This document shows positions 47,498 to 62,400 of a stretch of 64,000 bases of DNA, piece after piece. The notes beneath the pieces were generated by a model. That model had not been told where the DNA came from and ran no database searches. It saw nothing but the letters and a program-made list of their open reading frames with translations. A program made the translations under genes and the position numbers. The DNA is from HK1 sp965215295 (GTDB taxonomy: Bacteria > Pseudomonadota > Gammaproteobacteria > HK1): assembly GCA_965215295.1 (NCBI GenBank), contig OZ244045.1:4030001-4094000 (forward strand), in the 5' to 3' direction. The first letter of the stretch is position 1. Each line of letters starts with the position of its first letter.

Positions 47498-50400
47498 ATG
47501 CGCAGGTGCTCGATTCATCTGCGATGCAGGGACACGACCCATCGAAGTCGAAGTTGGGTTCGGCGGCCGGCGCAGGCGGCCGGCGTGCTGCTGGCGCTCG
47601 CCGGTCTGGCGCCGGTACCGGCCCAGGCGCAGGTCGAGGACTACATCAGCAACTTGAGAACCCCATGGGCGGCGGTGGGTGGCGTGAATTCGGTCACGAT
47701 CGATGGGTCTCGCAGGCGGATGGCGCAACCGTTTGAAACGGGAAGCGAGAGTGGCGGCTACCCGCTTCAGGAAGTCGTACTGCTCTTGTCACGAGTCGCC
47801 CCCGAAGGGCTCAAGGTGACGATCAGGGAGAATTCGGTAGTCGGCGGCAACAACGTTCCCGGCGAAATTCCTCTCTACACGTTGACCAGCCCCGCTTCCC
47901 TGAGCGACGGCCGGAACACCTTCACGGCGCCGCCGGGGGCCACGCTCGCAGCCGACACCCGTTACTACATCGTGGCGGAAAGGGTGGAGGGAGCGGACAG
48001 TGACGAGATAGCGCAGTGGAATAGACTCCGTTACAGAGGAGGAGGAGCGCCGACGATTGATAACGCGGGGGGCTGGGAGATCAATTTTGACTATCAGGAG
48101 ATAGTGTTCAGGATCGGCGGCGGATCAGCCCAGTGGGAGGATGGGAATCAAGATTATGCGCTCGCGGCCGCGGTCCGGGGCGGGAGGCCGCAGGTCACGG
48201 TGGCTTCGGACGGCGATGTGAAGGAGGACAGCCCTGCCGTATTCACGCTGACGCGCACGGGCGACACGACGCATCCGCTGGTCGTGGCCTACGAGGTCAC
48301 CGCCACCGGGGAGTTCGGCGTCACGACGACGGATGCGGGCACGGCGACCTTCCTGGCGAACAACGACACCGTGCAGGTGAGCGTGGCCACGACGGGCGAC
48401 AGCGTCCACGAGACGCACGGTTCGGTGACGCTGACGCTGCAAGCCGGCACGGGCTACGCGGTGGGAACCCCTGACACGGCGACGGCGGCGGTGGAAGACG
48501 ACGACAACGCGGCCCCGACAGGCGGCCCGCCGACGATCGACGACACGACGCCCCTGGTCGGCGAGGTGCTGATGGCGATTACCTCGGGCATCGACGATCC
48601 GGATGGTCTGACGAACCGGCGCTTCACGTACCAGTGGATCCGGACATCGGGCGGGACGGATACGCGGATCAGCAGGGCGACCGCGGCGACCTACGCGGTG
48701 GTTGCCGCCGATCGGGACGCGACGCTGAAGGTGGAGGTGAAGTTCACCGACGACGACGGCACCGAAGAGACTCTGACGAGCGCCCCGACGGCGACGGTCG
48801 GGAACTCCATAGTCTGGGTGACTTCGGACGGCGATGTCACGGAGGGCGACCCTGCCGTGTGGACTTTGAGGCGCACGGGCTCCGCGACGGGAATGCTGCG
48901 CGTGGCATTCGATATCGACCCCGACGGGGGGGACTTCGGCCTCACCGCCGCGGACGGGACGACCTTCCCGGTGGACAGCACAACCGAGGACGAGGCGACC
49001 TTCCCGGCGGGCAGTTCCACGACGCAGGTGAGCCTGTCCACGGTGAATGACAGCACCCACGAGGCGGACGGCACGGTGTCTCTGATAGTGCTTGATGATC
49101 ATTTCAGGGACGGCTCCTACTCCACGGGAGAAGCAAGTGAAGGACAACCTGAATTTGCGGATTTGACGATCCGGGACAACGACAACGCGGCGCCGACGGG
49201 CGCGCCGACGATCGACGACACGACGCCCATGGCGGGCGAGACGCTGACGGCGGACGCCTCGGGCATCACCGACCCCGACGGGCTGACGGTGACGGACAAG
49301 ACCTTCACCTGGCAGTGGATCCGGGTGGCATCGGACAACACCGAGACGGAGATCACCGGGGCGACCTCGGAAACCTACACGGTGGGCGCCGCGGACGTGG
49401 GCGCGACGCTGAAGGTGGCGGCGACCTTCACCGACGACGACGGGACCGAAGAGACCGTCGAGAGCGCGGCGACGTCGGCGGTCGCGGCGGCGGCGGTGAC
49501 GCTGCCGACGGTGACGGTGGCGCGGGTGTCGACCCCGGTGGAGGAAGGCGAGGGCGCGCAGTTCACGGTGACGCGCACGGTGGTGACGACGGGTGCGCTG
49601 ACGGTGAACTACCGCGTGTCGGAGACCGACGACATGGTGGCGGCGGGCGATGAGGACGCGCAGACCGTCGCGTTCGCGGACGGCGACACCGAGAAGACGG
49701 TGACCGTGCCGACGGTGGAGGACAGTGTCCACGAGGCGGACAGCACGGTGACGGTGACGCTGACGGCGGACACGGTCGGCGAACCCACCTACCTGCTCGG
49801 CGCTTCGACCACGGCGGAGGTCGCGGTCGAGGACGACGACAACGCGGCGCCGACCGGCGCGCCGACGATCGACGACACGACACCCGTGGTCACCGAGACG
49901 CTGACGGCGGACGCCTCGGGCATCGACGACCCGGACGGTCTGACGAGCCTGACAGACTTCACCTGGCAGTGGCTCCGGGTGCCGTCGGGCGGCGGGACGC
50001 CGACGGAGATCACCGGCGCGACCACGGCGAGCTACACGGTGGTCGCCGAGGACGTCGGGGCGACGCTGAAGGTCCGCGCCGGCTTCACGGACGACGACGA
50101 CACCGGCGAGACGGTCGAGAGCGCAGAGACGGCGACGGTCACCCCGTACACGATCACGGCCGCCTCGCCGACGGTCACGGAAGGCGACGACGGCGCGCCG
50201 CTGCTCCGGTTCGTGCTGTCACGGTCCGAGACGGGGCAGAGAGTGGAACTCGGCTGGCGGGTAGCCACGGAAAGCACGGCGCAGGCCACCGGCCCCATGG
50301 CCGATTTTGCCGGCTCCATGGCAGGCACGCTCGTTTTCTCGCCGAGCAGTACCAGCGGGCAAGTTTTCTTCCAGGTGCGTCCCGACACCGTCGACGAGTC

Positions 50401-53400
50401 GGACGAGACGGTGGTGCTGGAGCTCTTCGAAGTGGCCGGCACTCCTGAAGGGGTGACGTTCCCGTCCACGGTCACCGGGACGATTGTGGACGACGACACC
50501 GCGACGCTGTCCATCGGGCCGTCGAGCGTGAGCGTGGACGAGGGCGACTCGGGCACGACGGATCTGGTGTTCACCGTGAGCATGGACCTCCAATCGGACC
50601 GGGAGGTGACGGTCGAGTACGACGTGGGGGGCACGGCGGAATCCGGCGCCGACTACGAGGCGCCCACGCCCGCCCGGGTCACGTTCCCGGCGCTGTCCCA
50701 GGAAGTGCCGACGATGCAGACGATCACGTTCCGCGTCCGCGGCGACACCGATGCCGAGAGGGACGAGACGGTGGAGGTGGAGCTCAGGGACCCGAGCGGG
50801 GGCGCGGCGCTCGGGACGGCGAGGGCGGAGGGCACGATCCGGAACGACGACGAGCCGGTGCTGTCGGTCACCCCGTCGGAGGTGGACGAGGGCGATTCGA
50901 CGGCAGATCGAGTGCAGCTCACGTTCCGGGTGACGATGTCGGGGCAGTCGGATACGGACGTTACGGTCGACTACCGGGTGGACACCGGAGCGGGCACGGC
51001 GACGGTCGGCACCGATTACCGGAACCAGCAGCCCGGGACGGCAAGGATCGAGAGCGGGGATACCGGCGTGGTCGTCAGGGTGAGGGTCAACGAGGACACT
51101 GAATTCGAGCTTGACGAGACGGTGGTGATGGTGTTCGAGAACCCGGTGGGCGCGGAGCTCGATCCGGACTCGGCCAGGGTCACGGGCACGATCCTGAACG
51201 ACGACCTGCCGCCGGTGACGGTTGCGGCGGTTGCGGCGACGGTCACGGAGGGCGAGGCGGCGGCATTCAGGCTGAGGCGACCGGATTTGGATACCAGCGA
51301 GGCGCTGGTGGTGAGCTTCACGGTCGTCGACCCTGCCGGGGTGCTGTCGGGGACCGCTCCCGCGACGGCGACCATCGCGGCGGGCGAGACGGAAGAGACG
51401 GTGAGCCTGGACACAGTGGACGACGGCGACCACGAGGCGCACGGCTCGGTGACGCTGACGCTGGCGGCGGGCGCGGCCTACGTGCTGGGGCCGGAGGCGG
51501 AGCGGTCGGCGGAGGTCACGGTCCGGGACAACGACGACTCCCCGGCGACCGGCTCGGTCACGGTCACGGGCACGGCGACGGAAGGCCAGACGCTGACGGC
51601 GGAGGCGACGAACATCGTCGACGCGGACGGTCTGGACAACGCGGTTTACGCCTGGCAGTGGGTGCGGACGCCGTCCGGCGGCGGTGACGAGGACATTACC
51701 GGCGCGACCTCGGAGACCTACGTGCCGGCGTTCGCGGACGCGGGAGCGACGCTCAAGGCTCGATTGACGGTCACCGACGACGAGGGCCACGACGCGACGT
51801 TCGAGAGCGCAGCGACCTCGGCGGTGGCGGCACTGCCGCGGCCCTTGGTGACGGTGGCCTCGGACGGCGACGTGACCGAGGGCGCCACCGTCACGTTCAC
51901 GCTGACGCGGACGGTCGACACGACGGGGACGCTGGACGTGGCCTACGCGGTGACGGCTTCCGGGGACTTCGGCGCCACGACCGGCGCGGGCACGGCGACC
52001 TTCCCGGCGAACAGCGCCACGGTGCGGGTGTCGGTAGACACGACGGGCGACGGCGCCCACGAGGCGCACGGCTCGGTGACGGTGACGCTGACGGCGGACA
52101 CGGGCGCCGATCCCGCCTGGCTGCTCGGCGACCCGTCGACGGCGACGGCGGCGGTGGAAGACGACGACGACTCGCCGGCGAGCGGGACGGTCACGGTCAC
52201 GGGCACGGCGACGGAAGGCCAGACGCTGACGGCGGACACCTCGGGCCTCACCGACGCGGACGGTCTGGACAACGCGGCCTACGCCTGGCAGTGGGTGCGG
52301 ACGCCCTCCGGCGGCAGTGACGAGGACATCTCCGGTGCGACCTCGCAGACCTACGTGCCGGTGTTCGCGGACGCGGGCGCAACGCTCAAGGTCCGGGTGA
52401 CGGTCACCGACGACGAGGGCCACGAGGCGACCTTCACGAGCGCCCCGACCTCGGCGGTGGCGGCGCTGCCCAGGGTGTCCGTTGTGCACGGCGGCAGTCC
52501 CATCACCGAGGGAGGAGACGCGACTTTCACGTTCACCCTGTCGAAGACAATCGGGGACATACCGTTGCGTGTGAATATCAGAAGAACGGAAACAGGCAAC
52601 ATGATGTTCCCGAACAATTTGGGGAGGTCGGTTGTAGTGTTTGGCCCCAACCAGACAACCTTGACAGTGAGTTACCCGACGGTTGATGACGACACGACCG
52701 AGCCGAACAGCACGGTAACCGTGGAGGTCCTTGAACGTAACTACTACATGCCGGGCACGCCCTCCATGGCCAGTATCGAGGTGCGGGACGATGACGACTC
52801 GCCGGCGACCGGCTCGGTCACGGTCACGGGCACGGCGACGGAAGGTGAGACGCTGACGGCGGACACCTCGGGCCTCACCGACGAGGACGGTTTGGACAAC
52901 GCTTCCTACGCCTACCAGTGGGTGCGGACGCCGGCCGGCGGCAGTGACGCGGACATCTCCGGCGCGACCGGCGCGACCTACGTGCCGGTGTTCGCGGACG
53001 CGGGCGCGACGCTGAAGGTCCGGGTGACGGTCACCGACGACGAGGGCCATGAGGCGACCTTCACGAGCGCCCCGACCTCGGCGGTGGCGGCGCGGGCGCG
53101 GCCTTCGGTGACGGTGGTCTCGGACGGCGACGTGACCGAAGGCGACACCGTCACGTTCACGCTGATGCGCACGGGCGACCCGGCGCAGACGCTGAACGTG
53201 GCCTACGACGTGACCGCCACCGGGGACTTCGGCGTCACGACCGGCGCGGGCACGGCGACGTTCCTGGCGAGCAACTCCACGGTGCAGGTGAGTGTCCCCA
53301 CGACGGGCGACGATACCCACGAGGCGCACGGCTCGGTGACGCTGACGCTGACGGCGGACACGGGCACAGATCCCGCCTACCTGCTCGGCGACCCGTCGAC

Positions 53401-56400
53401 GGCGACGGCGGCGGTGGAAGACGACGACGACTCGCCGGCGACCGGCTCGGTCACGGTCACGGGCACGCCGACGGAAGGCGAGACGCTGACGGCGGACACA
53501 TCGGGCATCGCCGACGAGGACGGACTGAACAACGCGGCCTACGTTTACCAGTGGGTCCGGACACCGTCCGGCGGCAGTGACGCGGACATTTCCGGCGCGA
53601 CCTCGCAGACCTACGTGCCGGTGTTCGCGGACGCGGGCGCGACGCTCAAGGTCAAGGTGACGGTCACCGACGACGAGGGCCACGAGGCGAGCTTCACGAG
53701 TGCCCCGACCTCGGCGGTGGCGGCGGCATCGCGACCCTCGGTGACGGTGGTCTCGGACGGCGACGTGACGGAGGGCAGCCCCGCGGAGTTCACGCTGACG
53801 CGCACGGGCGACCCGGCGCAGACGCTGGACGTGGACTACACGGTGACCGTCTCCGGGGACTTCGGCGCCACGACGGGCGCGGGCACGGCGACCTTCCCGG
53901 CGAACAGCGCCACGGTGCAGGTGAGCGTGCCCACGACGGACGACAGCGCCCACGAGGCGCACGGCTCGGTGACGCTGACGCTGACGGCGGACACGAGCGC
54001 CAATCCCGCCTACCTGCTCGGCGACCCATCGACGGCGACGGCGGAGGTTCGGGACGACGACAACGCGGAGCCGACCGGCGAGCCAACGATCGACGATACG
54101 ACGCCGGAGGTCGGCCAGACGCTGACCGTGAATACCTCGAGCATCGACGATCCGGACGGGCTGGCGACCCCGGATTTCACCTGGCAGTGGATCCGGGTGC
54201 CATCGGGCGGGGGGACGGAGACGCGGATCGGCGACGCGACCGCGGCGAGCTACACGGTGGTTGCCGCCGATGAGGGCGCGACGCTGAAGGTGGAGGTGGG
54301 CTTCACCGATGACGGCGGCACCACCGAGACCCTGACGAGCGCGGCGACGATGGCGGTCGAGGCGGCGGCGCCGACGGTGCCCGAAGTGTCCATTGTGCCG
54401 GGGGTCGGCGGCAGTCTCATCACCGAGGGAGGACGTGTGACTTTCACGTTGACCATATCGGAGCCACCCGCGGCTTTGTTGCTTGTCAATCTCAGAGTAA
54501 CGGAAACAGGCGACATGATGACGGCGAACAATTTGCAATTTCCTATTGTTGCAGTGTTTCCCGACGGCAAAGAAACCGCAACGCTGTCTTTCCCGACGGT
54601 AGCTGACGACACGGACGAGCCGAACAGCACGGTAACCGCGGAGATCGTTGAACGTGCAGGCAGCAACTACGTGCCGGGCACGCCCTCCATGGCCAGTGTC
54701 GAGGTGCGGGACGATGACAGGCCCGACGGCAACGCGGCGCCGACCGGCAGGCCGACCATCGACGACACGACGCCCGCGGTGGGCGAGACGCTGACGGCGG
54801 CACCATCGGACCTGGATGACCCGGACGGTCTGACGAGCCCGACCTACGCTTGGCGGTGGATCCGGGTGGCGTCGGGCGGCGTCGAAACCGTGGTCGGGAC
54901 CGGGATGACGTATGTGGTGGTCGCCGCCGACGCGGGTGCGAGGCTGAAGGTGGAGGCGACCTTCACCGACGACGCCGGGATCGAAGAGACGGTCGAGAGC
55001 GAGGCGACGTCGGCGGTCGAGGTGGTGCTGCTGCCGACGGTGTCGGTGGCGCCGGTGTCGACCCCGGTGGCGGAAGGCGCGGGTGCGCAGTTCAGGGTGA
55101 CGCGCACGGTGGTGACGGCGGGCGCGCTCACGGTGAACTATGGCGTGTCGGAGACCGGCGACATGGTGGCGTCGGGCGAGGAGGGCGCGAAGAGCGTCGC
55201 TTTCGCGGACGGCGACACCGAGCAGACGGTGACGGTGCCGACGGAGGACGACACCGGCCACGAGGCGGACAGCACGGTGACCCTGACCCTGACGGCGGAT
55301 GCGGCCTGGGACCTGGGGACCGCCACGGCGGAGGTGAAGGTCGAGGACAACGACAACGCGGACCTGACGGGCGCACCGACGATCAGTGACACGACACCCG
55401 TGGTCGGCGATACGTTGACGGCGGATCCGTCGGGCATCGCCGACCCCGACGGGCTGACGGGCGCGATCTACGCTTGGCGGTGGATCCGGGTGGCATCGGA
55501 CACCACCGAGACGGAGGTCGGAACCGGCACGACCTACACGGTGGTCGACGCGGACATGGGCGCGACGTTGAAAGTGGAGGCGACCTTCACCGACGACGAC
55601 GGGACCGAAGAGATGGTCGAGAGCGCGGAGACGGCGACCGTCGAGGCGACGCCGCTTCTGGAGCTCTCGATCGCCGACGCAAGCGTGGACGAGGGCGATA
55701 CGGGCAGCACGACGCTGGAGTTCACGCTGACGCTGGACAGCGCGGCCACGGAAACCGTGACCGTGGACTGGGCGACCTCCGACGGCACCGCGACCGCCGG
55801 GACGGACTACACGGCGGGAACGGGAACCCTGACCATCAACACCGGGGACTCCAGCGGGACGGTGTCCGTGACGGTGCTGGGCGACGAAGTGGACGAGCCG
55901 CACGAGACGTTCGAAGTGACGCTGACGAACCCGTCGGGCGCGACGCTCGGGGACGACACGGCGACCGGCACGATCACCGACGACGACGACCCGCCGACGG
56001 TGACGCTGGTCCTGACCCCGGCCTCGATTGCGGAGGCGGCCGGGCAGAGCACGGTGACGGCGACCCTGGACCATCCGTCGAGCGAGGAGACGACGGTGAC
56101 GGTGTCGGTGGCCCCGGTGTCGCCGGCGGTGGCGGGCGACTACACGCTGAGCGGGAGCCAGTTGACGATTCCGGAGGGCGCGACGGCGAGCACGGGTACG
56201 GTGACGATCACCGCCGTGGACAACGCCGTGGACGCGCCCCACAAGACGGTGACGGTGTCGGCCACGGCGACGAACACCCAGGGGATCACGGACCCGGAGG
56301 CCGTGACGCTGACGATCACGGACGACGAGAACGTGGCGCCGACGGGGGCGCCGACCATCGACGACACGTCGCCGGTGGTCGGCGAGACACTGACGGTGGA

Positions 56401-59400
56401 CACGTCGGGCATCGGCGATTCGGACGGGCTGGCGGGCGCGGCCTACGCCTACCGTTGGCTCCGGGTGGCGGCGGGCGGCGCCGTGACGCAGGTCGGGACC
56501 GGGGAGTCGTACACGGTGGTCGACGCGGACGTGGGGTCGACGCTGAAGGTGGAGGTGACGTTCACCGACGAAGGCGGCGCCAAAGAGACGATCGAGAGCG
56601 TGGCGACGGCGGCGGCCGAAGCGGTGCCGACGACGCCGACGCCGACGACGATCTTCGATGCGGACGAGAACTATTCGGTCATCACGCAGTATGGGCGGAC
56701 GACGACGGTGAACTTGGCGGAGTATCTGGCGACCGGCGTGGCGTCGTCCGCGGTGAGCTTCGAGGTGGACGACCAGACTGATTGTGGCGCCACGCGGGCC
56801 GACTACTACCAGTCGGTGACCGTTTCGGGGAGCACGCTGAGCCTTGTGCCGAACAACCTGGGTCACACGCATGGGAGCAGCACGGAGAGCGAGACGGCGT
56901 GCGTTGTGACGGGGACGATGGGCGGGCAGAGCGAAGCGCGGACGTTTTCTTTCCGGATTCCCGCGCCCCGCGGGTTGACAGGGGTGGTCCCCGTGGTGAG
57001 CGTGGTGGATCGGCAAGAGGATGCGCTGGGGGTCCAGGTGAGGGACCCGTCGGGTCTCGGCTCGTCGTGGCTGCGGCTGAGTTGGCGTAAGACGGGGACG
57101 AGCAACTGGGTGCACCGGATCATGTCCGGGGCGCGGCTTCGGCGGGCGGAGCCGCCCGTGATCCGGATAGGAGGTCTGGAGTCGGGTACGTCGTATACGG
57201 TTCAGGCAGCGGTGTTGAGGCGTGAGGCCTTTGACTATCACGCGAACGGGCGGACGATAGCGGAGCGTGTGCTGGCGACGCTTGAGGGGCAAGGGGCGTG
57301 GCTGGCGAACATACGTGGCGGCGGGCAGAGCGATGTGGGGCTCGCGGAAGCGATGACGACGACGGGTGAGCCGGTATTCCTGCGGGCGTCGGTGAACGGC
57401 GATGTTCTGACGGTGACGATGAACGAGGCGCTGGACGGGGCGAGCGTGCCGGCGGCGTCGGCGTTCACGGTGTCCGGGGGTCACGCGGTGAGCGCGGTGG
57501 CGGTGAGCGGGTCGTCGTTGACGCTGACGTTGGGGTCATTCGTGGGCGCGGACGAGACGGTGACGGTGAGCTACGCGGTGCCGGGCAGCGGGCAGCTTCA
57601 GGACGACGAGGGGAATGCTGCGCCGGCGTTCACGGACGAGGCCGTTGCGAACGAGACGCCGACGGTGACGCTGGTGCTGACGCCGGACACGATAGGTGAG
57701 GACGGCGGGTCGAGCACGGTGACGGCCACGCTGGACAAGCCGTCGCCGCAGGCGACGACGGTGACGGTGGCGGCGCCGTCGTCGGGCGCCGGCTACAGCT
57801 TGAGCACGAACCGGGAGCTGACGATTGCGGCCAACGCGCTGACGAGCACGGGGGTGGTGACGATCACCGCCGAAGACAACGATGTGGACGCGCCGAACAA
57901 GACGGTGGCGGTGTCGGCCGCGGCGCAGAACAGCCAGGGTGTCAGCGGGCCGGACGATGTGACGCTGACGCTCACCGACGACGACGATGCGCCGACGGTG
58001 ACGCTGGTGCTGACGCCGGACACGATCACGGAGGCCGGCGGGGTGAGCATGGTGACGGCGCGCCTGTCCCACCCGTCGAGCGAGGAGACGAGGTTGACGG
58101 TTCAGACGGCGCCGATGTCGCCGGCGGTTGCGGGTGACTACATCCTGACCGCTGTCCCGCTGCTGTCGATCCCGGCCGGTGAGACGGAGAGCGAGAGTTT
58201 GAATCAGGTGCGGATCACGGCTGTGGACAACGACGTGATGGCACCGGACAAGACGGTGACGGTCTCGGCCACGGCCAAGAACAGGCAGGGGGTTACGGGG
58301 CCGCAGAACGTGACGCTGACGATCACCGACAATGCGGCGCCGACGGGCGCGCCGACGATCGACGACACGACGCCGGTGGTCGGCGAGACGCTGACGGTGG
58401 ATGCGTCGGGCATCGACGATGCGGACGGTCTGACGGGCGCGACCTACGCTTGGCGTTGGCTCCGGGTGGCGTCGGGCGGTACCGAGACGGAGGTCGGGAC
58501 CGCGGCGAGCTACACGGTGGTTGCCGCGGACGTGAGGTCGACGCTGAAGGTGGAGGCGAGCTTCACCGACGACGGCGGCGCCGCGGAGACCGTCGAGAGC
58601 GCGGAGACGTCGACGGTCGCGCCGGCGGCGGTGCTCCCGAGCGTATCGGTGAGGCGGGTGAAGACCCCGGTGAAGGAGGGCGAGGACGCGGAGTTCCGGG
58701 TGACGCGCACGGTGGTGACGGCGGGGGCGCTGACGGTCCGCTACAAGGTGTCGGAGAGCGGCGCCATGGTGGCGTCGGGCGAGGAGGGAGCGAAGACCGT
58801 CGATTTCGGTGACGGCGAGACCTCGAAGACGGTGGCGGTGCCGACGGTGGATGACAGCGTCCACGAGGCGGGCAGCACGGTGACCTTCAGGCTGACTCCG
58901 GATGCGTACTACGAGGTGGGGGCCGCTGCGTCGGGGGTGAGGGTGGAGGACGACGACAACTCCCCGACGACCGGGGAGGTGACGGTCACGGGCACGGCGA
59001 CGGAAGGGCGGACGCTGACGGCGGACACCTCGGGCCTCACCGACGAGGACGGTTTGGCCGACACGTCCTACGCCTACCAGTGGGTGCGGACGCCGGCTGG
59101 CGGCAGCGACGGGGACATCTCGGGCGCGACCTCGAAGACCTACGTGGTGGTGTTCGCGGACGCGGGGGCGACGCTGAAGGTGCGGGTGACGGTCACCGAC
59201 GACGAGGGCCATGAGGCGACCTTCACGAGCACGCCGACCTCGGCGGTGGCGGCGCTGCCGCGGCTGTCGGTGACCTCGGAGGGCGACGTGACGGAGGGCA
59301 GCCCTGCCCTGTTCACGCTGACCCGCACGGGCGCCACGGCGCAGACGCTGGACGTGCCCTATGAGGTAGCCGCCACCGGGGACTTCGGCGTCACGCCGGG

Positions 59401-62400
59401 CGCGGGCACGGCGAGCTTCCTGGCGGACAGCGCCACGGTGCAGGTGAGCGTGGCCACGACGGACGACAGCACCCACGAGGCGCACGGCTCGGTGACGCTG
59501 ACGCTGACGGCGGATACGAGCGCCGATCCCGCCTACGTACTCGGCGACCCGGCGACGGCGACAGCGGCGGTTCGGGACGACGACAACGCGGCGCCGACGG
59601 GCGAGCTGACCATCGACGACACGACGCCCGTGGTCGGCGAGACGCTGACGGCGGACGCCTCGGGCATCGACGACCCCGACGGGCTGACGGACGAGATCGA
59701 TTTGCAGTGGCTCCGGGTGGCGTCGGGCGGCGGCGAGACGGAGGTCGGAACCGGCGCGACCTACACGGTGGTCGCCGCGGATGTGGGCGCGACGCTGAAG
59801 GTGAAGGCGAGCTTCACCGACGACGGCGGGACCGAAGAGACGGTCGAGAGCGAGGAGACGGCGACGGTCGAGGCGGCGCCGATGTTGCCGGCGCTCTCGA
59901 TCTCCGACGCGAGGGTGAACGAGGGCGATACGGGCAGCAAGACGCTGGACTTCACGGTGACGCTGGACCGCGCGGCGACGGAAACCGTGACCGTGGAGTG
60001 GGCGACGTCCGACGGGACCGCGACCGCCGGGACGGACTACACGGCGGGGAATGGAACCCTGACGTTCAGCAGCGGGGACTCCAGCAAGACAGTCTCCGTG
60101 ACCGTGGCCGGCGACAACGTGGACGAGCCGAACGAGACGTTCGAAGTGACGCTGACGAACCCGTCGGGCGCGACCCTCGGGGACGACACGGCGACCGGTA
60201 CGATCATCGACAACGACGCCAGGCCGACGGTGACGCTGGTGCTGACTCCGGCCTCGATCAGTGAGGACGGCGGGGTGAGCATGGTGACGGCGCGCCTGGA
60301 CCACCCGTCGAGCGAGGATACGACGTTGACGGTTGAGACGGCGCCGGTGTCGCCGGCGGTTGCGGGTGACTACACCCTGACCGCTGTCCCGCTGCTGTCG
60401 ATCCCGGCCGGTGAGACGGAGAGCGAGAGTACGAATCAGGTGCGGATCACGGCTGTGGACAACAGCGTGTACGAAGGGGACAAGACGGTGACGGTCTCGG
60501 CCATGGTGCAGAACAGGCAGGGGGTCACGGCTCCGCAGAACGTGACCCTGACGATCACCGACGACGAGCCGGCGCCGCCGGAGCTGTCGATCGGCGATGT
60601 GAGCGTGGACGAGGGCGATACGGGCAGCACGACGCTGGACTTCACGGTGACGCTGGACCGCGCGGCGACGGAAACCGTGACCGTGGAGTGGGCGACGTCC
60701 GACGGCACCGCGACCGCCGGGACGGACTACACGGCGGGGAATGGAACCGTGACGTTCAGCAGCGGGGACTCCAGCAAGACAGTCTCCGTGACGGTGCTGG
60801 GCGACGAAGTGGACGAGCCGAACGAGACGTTCGAAGTGACGCTGACGAACCCGTCGGGCGCAACGCTCGGGGACGACACGGCGACCGGCACGATCACGGA
60901 CGACGACGCCACGCCGACGGTGACCCTGGTCCTGACGCCGGCCTCGATTACGGAGGAGGCGTCCGGGCAGAGCACGGTGACGGCGCGCCTGGACCACCCG
61001 TCGAGCGAGGCGACGACGGTGACGGTGACGGTGGCGCCGGAGTCGCCGGCGGTGGCGGGCGACTACACGCTGAGCTCGAACCTGGAGCTGACGATTGCGG
61101 CGGGCGCGACCACGAGCACGGGTACGGTGACGATTACCGCCGTGAACAACAGCGTGTACGAAGGGGACAAGACGGTGACGGTGTCGGCCACGGCGACGAA
61201 CACGCTGGGGATCACGGCTCCGCAGAACGTGACCCTGACGATCACCGACGACGAGCCGCCGCCGACGCCGACGACGATCTTCGATGCGGACGGGAACTAT
61301 TCGGTCATCACGCAGTATGGGCGGACGACGACAGTGGATCTGACGGCTTATCTGGCGGAAGGCGTGGCGTCGTCCGGGGTGAGCTTCGAGGTGGACGACC
61401 AGACTGATTGTGGCGCCACGCGGGCCGACTACTACCAGTCGGTGACCGTTTCGGGGAGCACGCTGAGCCTTGTGCCGAACAACCTGGGTCACACGCATGG
61501 GAGCAGCACGGAGAGCGAGACGGCGTGCGTTGTGACGGGGACGATGGGCGGGCAGAGCGAAGCGCGGACGTTTTCTTTCCGGATTCCCGCGCCCCGCGGG
61601 TTGACAGGGGTGGTCCCCGTGGTGAGCGTGGTGGATCGGCAAGAGGATGCGCTGGGGGTCCAGGTGAGGGACCCGTCGGGTCTCGGCTCGTCGTGGCTGC
61701 GGCTGAGTTGGCGTAAGACGGGGACGAGCAACTGGGTGCACCGGATCATGTCCGGGGCGCGGCTTCGGCGGGCGGAGCCGCCCGTGATCCGGATAGGAGG
61801 GCTGGAGTCGGGTACGTCGTATACGGTTCAGGCGGCGGTGTTGAGGCGTGAGGCCTTTGACTATTACGCGAACGGGCGGACGATAGCGGAGCGTGTGCTG
61901 ACGACGCTCGAGGGGCAAGGTCCGTGGCTGGCGAACATACGTGGCGGCGGGCAGAGCGAAGTGGTGCTCGCGGAAGCGATGACGACGACGGGTGAGCCGG
62001 TATTCCTGCGGGCGTCGGTGAACGGCGATGTTCTGACGGTGACGATGAACGAGGCGCTGGACGGGGCGAGCGTGCCGTCGGCGTCGGCGTTCACGTTGTC
62101 CGGAGGGCGGACCGTGAGCGGGGTGGCGGTGAGCGGGTCGTCGTTGACGCTGACGTTGGGGTCATTCGTGGGCGCGGACGAGACGGTGACGGTGAGCTAC
62201 GCGGTGCCGGGCAGCGGGCAGCTTCAGGACGACGAGGGGAATGCTGCGCCGGCGTTCACGGACGAGGCCGTTGCGAACGAGACGCCGACGGTGACGCTGG
62301 TGCTGACGCCGTCCTCGATAGGTGAGAACGGCGAGACGAGCACGGTGACGGCCACGCTGGACAAGCCGTCGCTGCAGGCGACGACGGTGACGGTGGCGGC

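Noticed and set aside
50219..57484. A 2,421-codon open frame on the minus strand
   Set aside because: It is antisense to the giant repeat gene. Its arginine/histidine-rich sequence is the shadow of GC-rich repeats on the other strand, with no signal peptide, domain or ribosome-binding site. The 1,460-codon minus frame at 57536-61918 and the one at 62162-63838 are rejected for the same reason.
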